The position numbers and the translations under genes are program-made. From Rhizobium sp. ZPR4 (GTDB lineage Bacteria; Pseudomonadota; Alphaproteobacteria; Rhizobiales; Rhizobiaceae), in contig NZ_CP157969.1 in the NCBI RefSeq assembly GCF_040215725.1, positions 186,001 through 250,000 on the forward strand: DNA of 64,000 nucleotides, in the 5' to 3' direction. This document shows, piece after piece, positions 47,953 to 57,674 of the stretch. Numbering within the stretch: the stretch's first letter is position 1; each line of letters opens with the position of its first letter. Below the pieces are notes generated by a model, which was not told the origin of the DNA, did not search any database, and saw only the letters and a program-made list of their open reading frames with translations.

Positions 47953-48158
47953 GATGAAATACTGAACGAGCCGAGAAGGATTGGCACATCGGAGGCTGAG
48001 CTTGGCTCCAAGGGGCAATTGCCGGTAACCGTTTCGCCGCGCCGCCGGCCCGACGTTCTTCCTGATGCGCTACATCTCGCTCTTGATGCATTCGAATGGC
48101 TGCTCCACCGACCAAACCGTTGGTCGACGCGTATCGATCGGCCATCTCTTCTCGTGCT

Positions 48159-49361
48159 TTAATCGGCCAGCATTGCGCTGACCAGTTGGGCCGTGCGGGG
48201 CGCCAAGGTCAATCCGATATGCCCATGCCCGAAGGCAAGGATGACGTCTCTACCGCCTTTTGAAGGCCTGATGACCGGCACGGAATTGGGCATTGAAGGC
48301 CGAAACCCAAGCCAGGAACGACTTGGCGGCCCAAGTTCGGGGAAGAATCTGCGCGCATTCCTCACAAGGGCTTGCGTAAGCCGCGGATTCCCCGGAGCCG
48401 TCAAACCGCCAAGCTCCACCAGACCGGCAACACGCAGCCGCCCCTGCATCGGGCAAAAATAAAAGCCGTGGGCCGTCGGGCAGACCGGCCGCTCGACCGG
48501 CAGGTCCGGCATGTCATATTCAACGTGGTAGCCACGCTCGGTATCAAGCCGCACGGGATCACCGAGCGATGCGGCCAGTTTGCGCGAATGGGCGCCGGCG
48601 GCGATGACGACCGTGCGGACGCGCAGCTCGCAAGCCGAAGCTGCGATGCGCAGGCCGCTTCGCTCACGCACGATGTTGGTAACCGATGCCTGAACGAATT
48701 CCACGCCTGCCCGCTTCACCGCTGCAGTAAGAAGGCGCATCACCTCGCCCGGATCGCTAAGATTGATGGCGTTCGGGAAGAAAACCCCGCCTTCAAATCC
48801 AGTGAGGCGAGGCTCCAGCCGGGCTACCTCACCGGCCGAAAGAAGCTCTTGCGAAACGCCATAGTTGCGACGCAGCGCTATATCGGCACCAGCCGCCTTG
48901 AACGCCTTGCGCGTTTCATAAAGGTAGAGGCAACCCTTTGCGGACAGAAAGTTCGATGCGTTTATCTCCGCGGCAAACTCCGTCCAGGCCGACGAGGCGT
49001 CCGAAACAAGTTCGGCAATCCGACCGGCATTTCCGCGATAGCGGTGTGGGAGAGATTCGTAAGCGAACCGGGCAAGCCAGGGGAACAGGGTCGGCAACGC
49101 TGATGTCCGGACCGCCAAAGGGCTGTCCGGACTGAGGATAAGCGACAGGAAATTTCGAAGCACCGATGGGGTTCCCACCGGTATGATCGCATAGTCCGCC
49201 ACGGTTCCCGCATTGCCGTAGGAGGCGCCTGATCCCGGCTCGTTCGGCTCGATGACGATGACCTCGCGCCCATCGGCACGAAGCCGAAGAGCAATCGCAA
49301 GACCAATGACGCCACCGCCCACGACGGCGATATCTGTCGAAATCCGTTTCATTTCATCCAT
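48159..49361 (-). CDS. FAD-dependent D-amino-acid dehydrogenase-like protein (DadA family)
   Basis: A 400-residue DAO-family flavoprotein. The FAD motif is VVGGGVIGLAIALRLRADG with the E in VIEPNEPGSGASYGNAG. The C-terminal FAD part contains RSWLGFRPSMPNSVPVI and AFGHGHIGLTLAP. DadA relatives oxidise D-amino acids or cyclic imino acids. It follows the amino-acid ABC genes (69 bases), so it probably oxidises the imported compound. Start may be ATG at 49361 or 49352; neither has a clear ribosome-binding site. Confidence 0.85.
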   Translation of the reverse strand: MDEMKRISTDIAVVGGGVIGLAIALRLRADGREVIVIEPNEPGSGASYGNAGTVADYAIIPVGTPSVLRNFLSLILSPDSPLAVRTSALPTLFPWLARFAYESLPHRYRGNAGRIAELVSDASSAWTEFAAEINASNFLSAKGCLYLYETRKAFKAAGADIALRRNYGVSQELLSAGEVARLEPRLTGFEGGVFFPNAINLSDPGEVMRLLTAAVKRAGVEFVQASVTNIVRERSGLRIAASACELRVRTVVIAAGAHSRKLAASLGDPVRLDTERGYHVEYDMPDLPVERPVCPTAHGFYFCPMQGRLRVAGLVELGGLTAPGNPRLTQALVRNARRFFPELGPPSRSWLGFRPSMPNSVPVIRPSKGGRDVILAFGHGHIGLTLAPRTAQLVSAMLAD

Positions 49362-49430
49362 ATTTTTTCAGAGAGAAGCAGTCACCGGCGCGATCGCAAT
49401 ACCAGGGTGACACGACTGGAAACTTCGCGC

Positions 49431-50231
49431 TCAGCCCGGTTTTGCGTATCTTGCGACATAGGAAACGGTTCGAGGCTCCCTGGGATTGTCCAGCACATCT
49501 GCAGCCGGACCCTGCTCTATAATCCGACCGCCATCGATGAAAACGACCCAATCCGATACTTCCCGGGCGAATGGGAGTTCATGCGTGACGATGATCATCG
49601 TCATCCCGTCCCTTGCAAGCTCGCGCATCACCCGCAGCACTTCACCGGTCGATTCCGGATCGAGCGCGGAGGTCGGTTCATCAAACAGGAGAACGGTTGG
49701 CGACAGAGCCAGAGCCCGCGCGATCGCCACGCGCTGCTGCTCGCCGCCCGACATTTGTTCCGGATAGGCAAGCGCCCGGTGTACGAGGCCAACCCTGGTC
49801 AGCAATCGCACGGCGCGCTCCACCGCTTCGCGCTCCCCGATGGCCGCGGCGTGCATCTGCGCCAGCACGACATTTTCCACCGCGGTCAGATGCGGAAACA
49901 GATTGAAGCGCTGGAACACCATGCCGACCCGCTGGCGCAGCTTTGCAAGGTCTTTGCAGGTCACCGCTCCCTTCGAAAAGATTGCTTCGCCGTTTATGTC
50001 GATGGCGCCATCTTCGGGCTGTTCAAGCAAATTCACGCAGCGCATGAGCGTAGTCTTGCCGCCGCCGCTTTGCCCGATGATACTGACAATCCGGCCGCGC
50101 GGAACGTCGAGGTCTATGCCATCGAGAACCAATCTTCCATCGAAGGATTTTCGAAGTCCCCTGATCTTGATCGCGGTGGCGTTGTCGGGTGCGGTCACAA
50201 GGCGCTTTGGTTCGACTGTTATCTGAGCCAT
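49431..50231 (-). CDS. polar amino-acid ABC importer ATPase
   Basis: A 266-residue ATPase. Walker A GQSGGGKTT, signature MSGGEQQR, Walker [15 protein letters not shown] and switch IVTHE are intact. It belongs to the GlnQ/HisP class and serves the permease 4 bases upstream. The C-terminus (REPRTVSYVARYAKPG) is of normal length. Confidence 0.9.
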   Translation of the reverse strand: MAQITVEPKRLVTAPDNATAIKIRGLRKSFDGRLVLDGIDLDVPRGRIVSIIGQSGGGKTTLMRCVNLLEQPEDGAIDINGEAIFSKGAVTCKDLAKLRQRVGMVFQRFNLFPHLTAVENVVLAQMHAAAIGEREAVERAVRLLTRVGLVHRALAYPEQMSGGEQQRVAIARALALSPTVLLFDEPTSALDPESTGEVLRVMRELARDGMTMIIVTHELPFAREVSDWVVFIDGGRIIEQGPAADVLDNPREPRTVSYVARYAKPG

Positions 50232-50235
50232 TCGT

Positions 50236-50976
50236 CTAACCCCCTGCCTGAATCAACGTTCTTGCCAGCCTCAACCGCCGGCGGCGACCAAACGACAAGG
50301 GTATGCCCGCATGGATCGTGCGCTCGAGCCAGAGGAGGCATTGCGAGACGGGATAGCAGACGGCGAAATAGACTGCCGCGATCACCAGATAGACCTCGAG
50401 CGATCGGAATGTCTCCGAAGCGATCAATTGCGCTCTCGTCATCAGCTCCGCCGCCGAGATCGTCACCAGCAATGAGGTCGACTTCAACAGGTCGACGAAC
50501 ATCGTATTGGTACCCGGCAGCGCAAGGCGGAGTGCTTGCGGCAAGATCACATGACCAAAGGTGGTGGCACGGCCAAGACCCAAAGCATGCGCCGCCTCAT
50601 TCTGACCCGAGTGAATGCCAGCTATCGCCGCGCGAAAGATTTCCGACAAATAGGCTGCATAGAACAAGACCAGGCTGAGCACACCGGCCACAAAGACGCT
50701 GAATCTGATCCCGACCGAGGGCAAGCCGAAGTAGGTGACGAAGATGATGGCAAGCAGGGGCACATTCTTGAAGACTTCCGTGTAGATGGTCGCCGGCAGG
50801 CGCACGATGCGCAACCGATTGAGGCGCATCAAGGCAAGCGCGAGTCCGAGGATCGCCGCCCCAACGAAGCTAGCCACCGTATAGGCAAGGGTCCGTAAAA
50901 GACCCTCGCCGAGATTGCCTGCATAGTCGCCCCAGGGAACTTGAAACAATTGAGCAAGAGGTTGCCAAAAGCTCAT
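50236..50976 (-). CDS. polar amino-acid ABC importer permease
   Basis: A 246-residue HisMQ-class permease (EVFKNVPLLAIIFVTYFGLP, then EAAHALGLGRATTFGHVILPQALRL, split). Start chosen at MSFWQPLAQLF, which has GGAGG at proper spacing; the ATG at 50994 lies upstream of that site. It is the only permease in this unit, so it may act as a homodimer (inference). Confidence 0.88.
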   Translation of the reverse strand: MSFWQPLAQLFQVPWGDYAGNLGEGLLRTLAYTVASFVGAAILGLALALMRLNRLRIVRLPATIYTEVFKNVPLLAIIFVTYFGLPSVGIRFSVFVAGVLSLVLFYAAYLSEIFRAAIAGIHSGQNEAAHALGLGRATTFGHVILPQALRLALPGTNTMFVDLLKSTSLLVTISAAELMTRAQLIASETFRSLEVYLVIAAVYFAVCYPVSQCLLWLERTIHAGIPLSFGRRRRLRLARTLIQAGG

Positions 50977-50990
50977 GTCCGTTCCTCCAT

Positions 50991-51920
50991 TCAATCAGCG
51001 ACGGATGGCGGCGACCAGGTCTGCGGGCGATCGACGCCGCGCCGCTGTGCCGCCATATCCGGTGACGGAACCAGGAACTGCTTGGGATCGCCGCCCCATT
51101 TCGTCACGAGCGCGGCGAGCGAACCGTCCTTGTACATCGCATCGATCTGGTCGGAGATCGCCTGGGCAAGCTTCGGCGCCTGTTTGGGGAGATAGAAGCC
51201 GGTCATGTAGGGCTGGAAGTACTTGTAATCGGGATGAGCGGCGACCTGCTCCGCGGTCGGCGCATTGAGATAGGCAACCCGAAACTTCATATCGGGTCGT
51301 TGCTGCTGCTGATAGATGATCAGCAGCGGATCGAGAAAGCCGACGTCGAGCCTTCCCGACGAAAGATCCGAAAAGACGCTGTCGGCTGTCGGATAAGTTC
51401 GCGCATCGGCCTTCGGAACTTCGGCAATCGACTTGGCCCAGACATATCCGGTCACCGTGCCGAGTGCCTTGCCCTCCAGGCTCTTGACGTCGGGATAGGA
51501 AGCATCGCCATGCACAGCCATGGCCGGCGGCGAATAGTAGGGCGGATCGGTGAACAAGCCCACCTTCTGCCGTGCATCGGACCATGCGATGCCACCGATC
51601 GTGATATCAGCGCGCTGTGACTGTACCGAGGCAAGCATGCCGGGAAAATCGGTTGCCGTCGTCTCGATCTTGAGACCAAGCTTCTTGGCGACCGCGTCGA
51701 GAATGTCGCTATCGAGCCCGACGAGCTTTTCATCCTTCAATGCCGTGTACGGCATGTAGGGCTCTATCGCGACCTGCAGCACGCCCGGTTTCAGCGTCTC
51801 CAGGTCTGCAGCATTTACAACCGTAGCCACGGTCAGCATTCCAATCCCAAAGCCCAGGATTGCCGCCATCCCGCGTTTGAACCGCGAATGTGGGAAAATA
51901 TCGTTGCTAATCATGTTCAC
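50991..51920 (-). CDS. amino-acid ABC importer periplasmic binding protein
   Basis: A 309-residue family 3 binding protein with a long signal peptide (hydrophobic core about residues 18-34, cleavage near VNA/ADLE). It contains the family blocks GLDSDILDAVAKKLGLK and DITIGGIAWSDARQKVG and a C-terminal extension rich in Pro and Arg. The ligand is unknown. It is first in the operon and divergent from the GntR gene. Confidence 0.88.
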   Translation of the reverse strand: MNMISNDIFPHSRFKRGMAAILGFGIGMLTVATVVNAADLETLKPGVLQVAIEPYMPYTALKDEKLVGLDSDILDAVAKKLGLKIETTATDFPGMLASVQSQRADITIGGIAWSDARQKVGLFTDPPYYSPPAMAVHGDASYPDVKSLEGKALGTVTGYVWAKSIAEVPKADARTYPTADSVFSDLSSGRLDVGFLDPLLIIYQQQQRPDMKFRVAYLNAPTAEQVAAHPDYKYFQPYMTGFYLPKQAPKLAQAISDQIDAMYKDGSLAALVTKWGGDPKQFLVPSPDMAAQRRGVDRPQTWSPPSVAD

Positions 51921-51934
51921 CCTCCTTATATTTT

Positions 51935-51948
51935 TGTAATATATTACA
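51935..51948. promoter_or_regulatory. perfect 14-bp palindrome TGTAATATATTACA
   Basis: It lies in the short divergent region between the ABC binding-protein gene and the GntR gene. Its GT..AC symmetric pattern fits FadR/FCD-type GntR operators. It probably represses both directions. Confidence 0.55.
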
Positions 51949-52020
51949 GAGTATATTATCGAAGTGCATTGTCAAGTGATTCAGCTGGAAGCAGGCTGGA
52001 TCACCCTCAGGATGGAGATG

Positions 52021-52713
52021 ATGTGGATGGACACTTGGGTGTCGGAAGAAATGCTCGACGATCCGGAAGCGACGCTGACATTGGCTGAACGCACCTATCT
52101 ACAGCTGCGCGAAGACATCATCACGGTCCATCTGGCACCTGGTACGATCCTGCGCGAAAATGACGTGATGCGTCGTCTCGACGTTGGCCGCACGCCCGTG
52201 CGGGAGGCATTTCTGCGACTGCAGCGCGACGGCTTCGTCGATGTCAATGCGCGCCGGGGCACTTTCGTCAGCAGGATCGACATCAGCGATCTCACGGCAA
52301 TCTATGAAGCCCGGGCTAGGATCGAATCCTGGGCAACGCGACTGGCGGCAGAACGCTTGCGTGAGCCGGAACGCCTGGAAGCCGGCAAACTGATAGAAGC
52401 GCTAAAGGCGCTCTCCCTTCCTTCGGAGCTCGATGCCCTGCTTGCGCTCGACCGGCGCATTCACCGCTTTATCTATCGAAGCGCCAAGAACCGATACCTG
52501 TTCGACACGCTCGACCACTACCATAATCTTTCGCTCAGAATCCTGCATGTCGCGATGCGGCGGTTTCCTGAGCTCTCCCCGGGACTTGATAAGGTCGTAC
52601 AGGAGCAGATCCTGATGCTTGAAGCCGTCTGCCGGGGAGATGCCGATACCGCGGAACGAATTGCGCTGCATCATGTCCTCAGTTTCGAACAGGACGTCCG
52701 CAAGGTCATTTGA
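52021..52713 (+). CDS. GntR-family regulator, FCD subfamily
   Basis: About 230 residues, with an N-terminal winged helix (YLQLREDIITVHLAPGTILRE, then RRLDVGRTPVREAFLRLQRDGFVDV, split) and a C-terminal FCD domain (DLTAIYEARARIESWATRLAAERL, with LDRRIHRFIY giving metal-ligand His). Start: several ATGs lie together at 52012-52027; the one at 52021 has AGGA eight bases ahead. It is divergent from the amino-acid importer and probably its repressor. Confidence 0.85.
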   Translation: MWMDTWVSEEMLDDPEATLTLAERTYLQLREDIITVHLAPGTILRENDVMRRLDVGRTPVREAFLRLQRDGFVDVNARRGTFVSRIDISDLTAIYEARARIESWATRLAAERLREPERLEAGKLIEALKALSLPSELDALLALDRRIHRFIYRSAKNRYLFDTLDHYHNLSLRILHVAMRRFPELSPGLDKVVQEQILMLEAVCRGDADTAERIALHHVLSFEQDVRKVI

Positions 52714-53078
52714 CCGCGTCGAAGAGGCTGAAGCTTTCCACTTCGCCGCACCTTTGGCTCGACGGATTTCGACGATCGGCTCCGAATGCTCGTCCAATGG
52801 CTATGGTCTGCCAATTTTCCTCAAGGCAATCTCGCTGTCAGTGCTCGCGTGGCTAATCAACCGCCGCAACGTTCGGGGTCGCATCGGGTATCGAAGAGCA
52901 CATTTGCCATATCAAACTTGGTGTAAACGCTAGGCTGCACAGCCCTTGCAAGAAAAGACCTTCTTCCGATCAGGATAACAAGGCATGCAGCCGACGGTTG
53001 AAGCAATTGTTTATTGATTAACCGTGTGCATTTCAAATAATGTAACAACATCTATGTTATTAATGGCGTCGTTACTCT
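52714..53078. other. intergenic region before GGDEF-EAL gene
   Basis: 365 bases. Nothing coding is convincing on either strand; the short minus-strand frame at 52857-53051 has no family likeness. The right end is AT-rich (53000-53070) and probably holds the promoter of the GGDEF-EAL gene. Confidence 0.5.
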
Positions 53079-55043
53079 ATGAGCCGCGCTATGGAAATAC
53101 TAAAAGCCAAACAGAAATTTCAGCAGTTTATGTCCATTCAGTCCGATAATCCGGATTTGCTGAAAGCTCAGTACCGCGCTTTCACCCGGCAGATGCCGAT
53201 GATGTATTTAATCCTGATTTCGAGTACGTGGGCGCTTTCTATTACCCATATGCAATCAGCGCCGGCTTGGCTCACCGTTGGCATCCCTGCTTTTTTTACG
53301 CTCGGCTGCATGCTCAGGATCACATTCTGGTGGAGAACACGCAATGTCGATCCCCGGCCTGAGGTGGCTTACGCAGCGCTCGTCCGCACCAATCGCCTGG
53401 CTATTGGGATCGCCACTGCATTCACCGTTTGGTCATTTTTACTGGTGCCCTATGGCGATGCATATGCTCAATCTCATGTCGCCTTCTATATGGCGATTAC
53501 AGTCATCTCCTGCATTTTCTGCCTGATGTATGTTCGCTCGGCGGCATTCATAGTCACTGTGATCGTCAATGGAGCATTCGTTTTATTTTTCGTGGCCTCA
53601 AGGCAACCGACTTTTATTGCGATAGCTATCAATGTGGTACTGGTCTGTGCGGGCATGATGTCGATTCTCCTGACAAACTACCGCAATTTCGAGCGCATGG
53701 TTATCTCGCAGCAACGCACAGAAGCACTTAGCAATGAGAATCTCTTGCTTGCGAATGTCGACAGCCTGACGGAATTACCCAATCGTCGCGCGTTTTTCAC
53801 GCATCTGGAAGCCGAATTCGAAAGGGCCAAGGCCGAAAACACGCGACTGGCCCTGGGTGTCATCGATCTCGATGGCTTCAAGCCGGTCAACGACCTTTAC
53901 GGGCACTCGGTGGGAGATAGGTTGCTGATCGACGTCAGCAGGCGCCTGACGACCAGCTTGAAAGCCAGTCGGGCGTTTCGATTGGGTGGTGACGAGTTTG
54001 CGATTGTCGCTCCGCTCGCGCCTGAAGATGCGCAGCTCGTCAAAAACGCGAATGCAATCTCCGAATGGCTCGGAGCGCCTTATCATCTGCCGGAAGGAAC
54101 GGTGCACGTATCCGCATCGATGGGAATAGCAGTCTTTCCAAACCTCGCTTCCACTCTGGAGCAGCTTTTCGACAGGGCTGATTATGCCCTCTACCATGCC
54201 AAAAGAAACCGTCGCGGGGGCGCGGTTTTATTCGACGCTGAGCACGAAAAGCAGATCAATATAGAAGCGCGCATTGAGCATCTGCTCAAGCAAGCCAATT
54301 TGGAAGATGAGCTCTCGGTCATGTTTCAACCGATTGTGAGCCTGGGGAATGACCAAACGGTTGGCTTCGAGGCCCTGGCCCGCTGGCATAGCCCGGTTCT
54401 TGGGCAGGTCTCGCCCGCACAGTTCTTCCCCATTGCCGAACGGGCTGGCATCGTCAGTTCGCTGACGCGGCCGCTGCTTAAAAAGGCACTTGCCTTCGCA
54501 TCGGAATGGGAAAAACCTTTGCGCCTGTCGTTCAACCTGTCGGCCTACGATCTCAACTCCAGCGAAGGAGTTCTGTCGCTGATCGCAATCATCGAGAGCA
54601 GCCGCTTTGACGCGAAGCGTCTTGATCTTGAAATTACCGAAACGGCCTTTACCCACGATTTCGAGCAAATCAAGTCGTCGGTCGAAATGCTGCGGCGCCT
54701 CGGTTGCGGCATTTCACTGGACGACTTCGGCACCGGTTATTCCAGCCTGACGCGGCTGCATGCTCTTCCTTTGACTAAGATCAAGATCGACCGCAGCTTC
54801 GTCACAGATTTGCACAAAAGGCCCGCCAGCTACAAGATAGTGAAATCTCTTCTCACGCTCAGCCGAGACATGGGTCTGGAATGCGTGGTTGAAGGTGTAG
54901 AAACACCCGAAGAACTTACCGCCCTTCGAGGGTTGGGAGGTACGCTGGTGCAAGGCTACCTCTATTCGCGGCCGCTAAGCGAAAAAGGCGCCGCCGAATG
55001 GTGTTTCACCGCCACACGGCAAGCAGGCTCACCAGCCAGCTGA
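53079..55043 (+). CDS. membrane-bound GGDEF-EAL protein (cyclic di-GMP turnover)
   Basis: A 654-residue protein. Membrane segments in residues about 35-205 form the input region. The GGDEF domain (about 220-390) has an intact RLGGDEFAI site, and the EAL domain (about 400-645) has FEALARWHSP, NLSAYDL, LDDFGTGYSS and VVEGVETPEE. Both catalytic motifs look functional, so the net activity cannot be predicted. It is monocistronic and preceded by an AT-rich region; no clear ribosome-binding site precedes the ATG. Confidence 0.93.
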   Translation: MSRAMEILKAKQKFQQFMSIQSDNPDLLKAQYRAFTRQMPMMYLILISSTWALSITHMQSAPAWLTVGIPAFFTLGCMLRITFWWRTRNVDPRPEVAYAALVRTNRLAIGIATAFTVWSFLLVPYGDAYAQSHVAFYMAITVISCIFCLMYVRSAAFIVTVIVNGAFVLFFVASRQPTFIAIAINVVLVCAGMMSILLTNYRNFERMVISQQRTEALSNENLLLANVDSLTELPNRRAFFTHLEAEFERAKAENTRLALGVIDLDGFKPVNDLYGHSVGDRLLIDVSRRLTTSLKASRAFRLGGDEFAIVAPLAPEDAQLVKNANAISEWLGAPYHLPEGTVHVSASMGIAVFPNLASTLEQLFDRADYALYHAKRNRRGGAVLFDAEHEKQINIEARIEHLLKQANLEDELSVMFQPIVSLGNDQTVGFEALARWHSPVLGQVSPAQFFPIAERAGIVSSLTRPLLKKALAFASEWEKPLRLSFNLSAYDLNSSEGVLSLIAIIESSRFDAKRLDLEITETAFTHDFEQIKSSVEMLRRLGCGISLDDFGTGYSSLTRLHALPLTKIKIDRSFVTDLHKRPASYKIVKSLLTLSRDMGLECVVEGVETPEELTALRGLGGTLVQGYLYSRPLSEKGAAEWCFTATRQAGSPAS

Positions 55044-55114
55044 ACCGCGAGTATCTCCGACACATGCCGGAGATGGCATGCTCACGAGGGGATACGAACC
55101 GCCGACCCCGTTAT

Positions 55115-55948
55115 TTACTTCGGCAGCGCAATCGACTTGTCATCGTTCCATGGCCCGACAGTGGTGACCAAAAAGCTCATTTGCCCAGCCTCACAGCCGC
55201 AACGGCGTGCGGCATCAGGAACGTGGCAATCTCCGCGATGACGTCGGTCAGATTGCCGGGTTCGTGTGCAACGCTTTCAACGAATGCGTGCCTACGATTG
55301 CACGCGCCAATCTGTCATCATTGAAATCGAATGATCTGCTGAGAACCATATATCGTAGAAGTCCTTCATCCGACTATTTGCACGCCCCAGCATGACCATC
55401 GCCTGGAACTTCTCGGCAATAACCGTCTCCCGTGCATAGGCTCGGAGCCGGGGCATCGGAAAACCCAGCATAGAAGGATAATCTAACATCTCCGCCCCAG
55501 GCTCGAGCGCATCGCCAAATCCGATGTCAATCGTCAGGGTGATCCGGGCGCCGCTGATTGAGGCGACCACCCGCAGCCTGAGCCCGCCATATTCCAGTCC
55601 CTCGCGAATGCGATCCACGCGTAAAGTTTCTGCGTCGAACGTGACGCCATCATCAGCCTGTTGCGCCAGAATCTCCCGAAAGGTCTTCAGCATCGGGTCC
55701 GGCTCGGGACTGCCGAAGCCCAAAAGGTCGAGATCACGCGTGCCGCGGTGTGGATCATCGAGCAGCTCATCATCAGCATCGCACCCTTCAGCACAAAACG
55801 GCCCGCAGGGGGTGACTGGCTGAGCCGGAATAGTAACCGCTCAAGCGCAAAACGCGTCAGAACCAAATCGAAGCTTTGCCCGCTTGCCTTGGCGAGTTGC
55901 AACAGGCGGGCGCGCCGAGGCGCCGAGATTTCTGATTTCTTTAGCCAT
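55115..55948 (-). pseudogene. abiEii-like toxin gene, frameshifted remnant
   Basis: Remnant of an AbiEii nucleotidyltransferase toxin. Recognisable pieces in different frames, in order: MAKEIRNLGASA at the start (55948), RFALERLLFRLSQSPPAGRFVLKGAML, then RGTRDLDLLGFG and MLKTFREILAQQADDGV, LGRANSRMKDFYDIW, then PGNLTDVIAEIATFL and GPWNDDKSIALPK ending at TAA 55115-55117. At least three frameshifts, plus loss of sequence after FYDIW, make it inactive. Its start overlaps the end of the antitoxin remnant by 8 bases, the normal abiE layout. Confidence 0.75.
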
Positions 55949-56426
55949 TGGCGGTTCGTGCCTCGAGATACGGCCGGATCACCGTGCCAACACCACCGCG
56001 CTCAGCCTGATCAGCGATTTCGCCAGGAGTAGCCCTTCGTTGCCGCAGCGTCTCCTGCAGCCCCTCAATCGCCACGGATAGACCAATCTTGTTGCGATAG
56101 CGAAAGCGATAGGCAATCGTCTTGGCGACTCCAAAAATCTTCACCGGAACACCTTCAACGACACGGGTCTCTACGCTTTCGTTGAAAAGGCTGTCTGTGA
56201 AACGTACGATGCGTATAGCAGGGCCGTTCGGTTGTGGGGCCTAGTCGTTGCGGCCTATGGCAAACCAGATTTGCCTCGGGAGTTGATCCGTCAAGCCGTG
56301 GAAAGCGAGGGCCGAAACAAGACAGACAACGGCTTTCGGGACACGTTTGGCAATCTCTGCCAGACTGTGGTTGGCATCGAGCTCCGTATCGGGAAGTTGA
56401 TAAAGACCGCGGGCAAGCCGCACGAC
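55941..56426 (-). pseudogene. abiEi-like antitoxin gene, 5'-truncated with in-frame stop
   Basis: Remnant of an AbiEi-type antitoxin. Visible pieces: VVRLARGLYQLPD, then SLAEIAKRVPKAVVCLVSALAFHGL, RIVRFTDSLFNESVETRVVEG, and VKIFGVAKTIAYRFRYRNKIGL. A TAG at 56241-56243 interrupts it in frame. The N-terminal helix-turn-helix part is missing: the frame begins immediately after the stop codon of the sigma-factor remnant at 56427, so a deletion joined the two genes. Confidence 0.75.
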
Positions 56427-56940
56427 CTAGCCATCCCGTTCCAGACGAGCGAGCGCGTCGCGGCAATGACCGATAACGAGTTTCACATCATTATACAGTA
56501 TTGCGGGAAACATTCAGATGCTCGGCGATTTGCTGATAGGCCCAGCCATCGACATGCGACAACGCCCATACCGTTCGCGCCCGTACCGGTAGTTCGAGCA
56601 GAGCCTCTTCAAACAAGCGGGCGCTCCTGCTCGATCAATTCTTGTTCGGCAGAAGAAGCCTCCAGCGCAATGCTCTCGATGTCTTCCTGGCTGACCTCCG
56701 AGTTTTCAAGAGTTTGACGAGTTTTGCACCGACGGTTGCGATCAAGCGCCATATTGCCGGCGGTTTGATAGAGATAGCTCTCAAGGTACTCGATCGACGT
56801 GACCTCAAGCGCATTGTGCGCCTCGACATATGTCTCTTGCGCCAAATCCTCGCAGTTTGCGGATCGCGGACAATCCGCATCACTCTCCATAGGAGGGAAC
56901 GTCGATGTATGGCGAAGATAGCGTTCAGCGCGGCTGACAT
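56427..56940 (-). pseudogene. FecI-like ECF sigma factor, frameshifted remnant
   Basis: About 170 codons in three or more frames. Pieces in order: MSAALNAIFAIHRRSLLWRV and RIVRDPQTA, then EDLAQETYVEAHNAL and ESYLYQTAGNMALDRNRR, then ALLELPVRARTVWAL and VDGWAYQQIAEHLNVSRNTV, then KLVIGHCRDALARLERDG and a TAG. This is the FecI layout (sigma region 2, then region 4). Single-base losses near 56860 and 56617 and a two-base loss near 56507 break it. Its stop abuts the truncated abiEi remnant. Confidence 0.7.
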
Positions 56941-57674
56941 GTCTACCGCCCTTCGAAGACCCATACCGATGATCGCCGGCTCCTGTCCCGACACATGCTA
57001 TCGAGCACCGACTGCGATATGGCCTCCGGCATGTCAATGCGTTCGATCCTAGGATGTCGAGCCGGACGGTCAGGCAAGGATAGGAACTCCGACTGCATCT
57101 ACCGGCAACCCCACCGTCCGGCCTCTGCCTTGGTTGAATAATTCGGTCGCAAACGTCTTTCAACAACCGTTCACTCGGTCTGAATGGGCGACCTCGCGGT
57201 GACGGGGTAAAATATGAGTATTACCGGCATGTTTTTCATATTTTTCAAGAGGAGCCGACAGTGAGGCTGAAAGCCTGCCAACAGTCACGAGTTCTCGCTT
57301 TTCTGCCTTCCGTTGCGATCTCATCACTCGAACCTCTCTCTTCCTGGCCTCCCCACATTAGCACATATGTGGGTATATGGCCGCCGGTACAAATACCTCT
57401 ACAGCTCGGACAGCCATGCTTGATTCCCGGGCATGAACTCATGCCCGGGCTGAAGCGTCGGGTTTCGCGAAATCTTCCCTAATTTGCGGCATTGCCTCAG
57501 CTACCGCCGTGCAAGAATTCGGTTCCTTATCTCTTCGATATTTTGATCATTGCATCGTGCCCGGGAACAAGGCAGCGTATTCTTCCTTGTCGCAGCAGCA
57601 GACCAATAGTTTTTTGTATTTCTTCGAATCCTTACTTAATGCCAGGGATGCGGGACAAAGGGGCTGACGCCATC
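56941..57674. other. 734-bp gap with strong inverted repeats
   Basis: No convincing gene. A GTG frame at 57261-57482 (73 residues) has a good GGAG site but no family likeness. Notable structures are CCCACAT/ATGTGGG (57353-57373) and the perfect 10-bp stem CCCGGGCATG/CATGCCCGGG (57426-57449), whose core recurs at 57558-57567. The stretch joins the decayed sigma/abiE remnants to the cyclase gene. Confidence 0.5.
57426..57449. repeat. perfect inverted repeat CCCGGGCATG-AACT-CATGCCCGGG
   Basis: Ten-base arms with a 4-base loop form a very stable hairpin. There is no U-run on either side, so it is not a classical terminator. TGCCCGGGAA at 57558-57567 repeats the core of the arm. Confidence 0.6.

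Noticed and set aside
56232..56717. 161-codon plus-strand frame
   Set aside because: Antisense to the abiEi and sigma-factor remnants, which match known families piece by piece.
57426..57449. CCCGGGCATG hairpin as a rho-independent terminator
   Set aside because: No T-run follows on either strand and no gene ends beside it.
57261..57482. 73-codon frame with a good GGAG site
   Set aside because: No family likeness, and it spans strong inverted repeats; kept only as a note in the gap entry.
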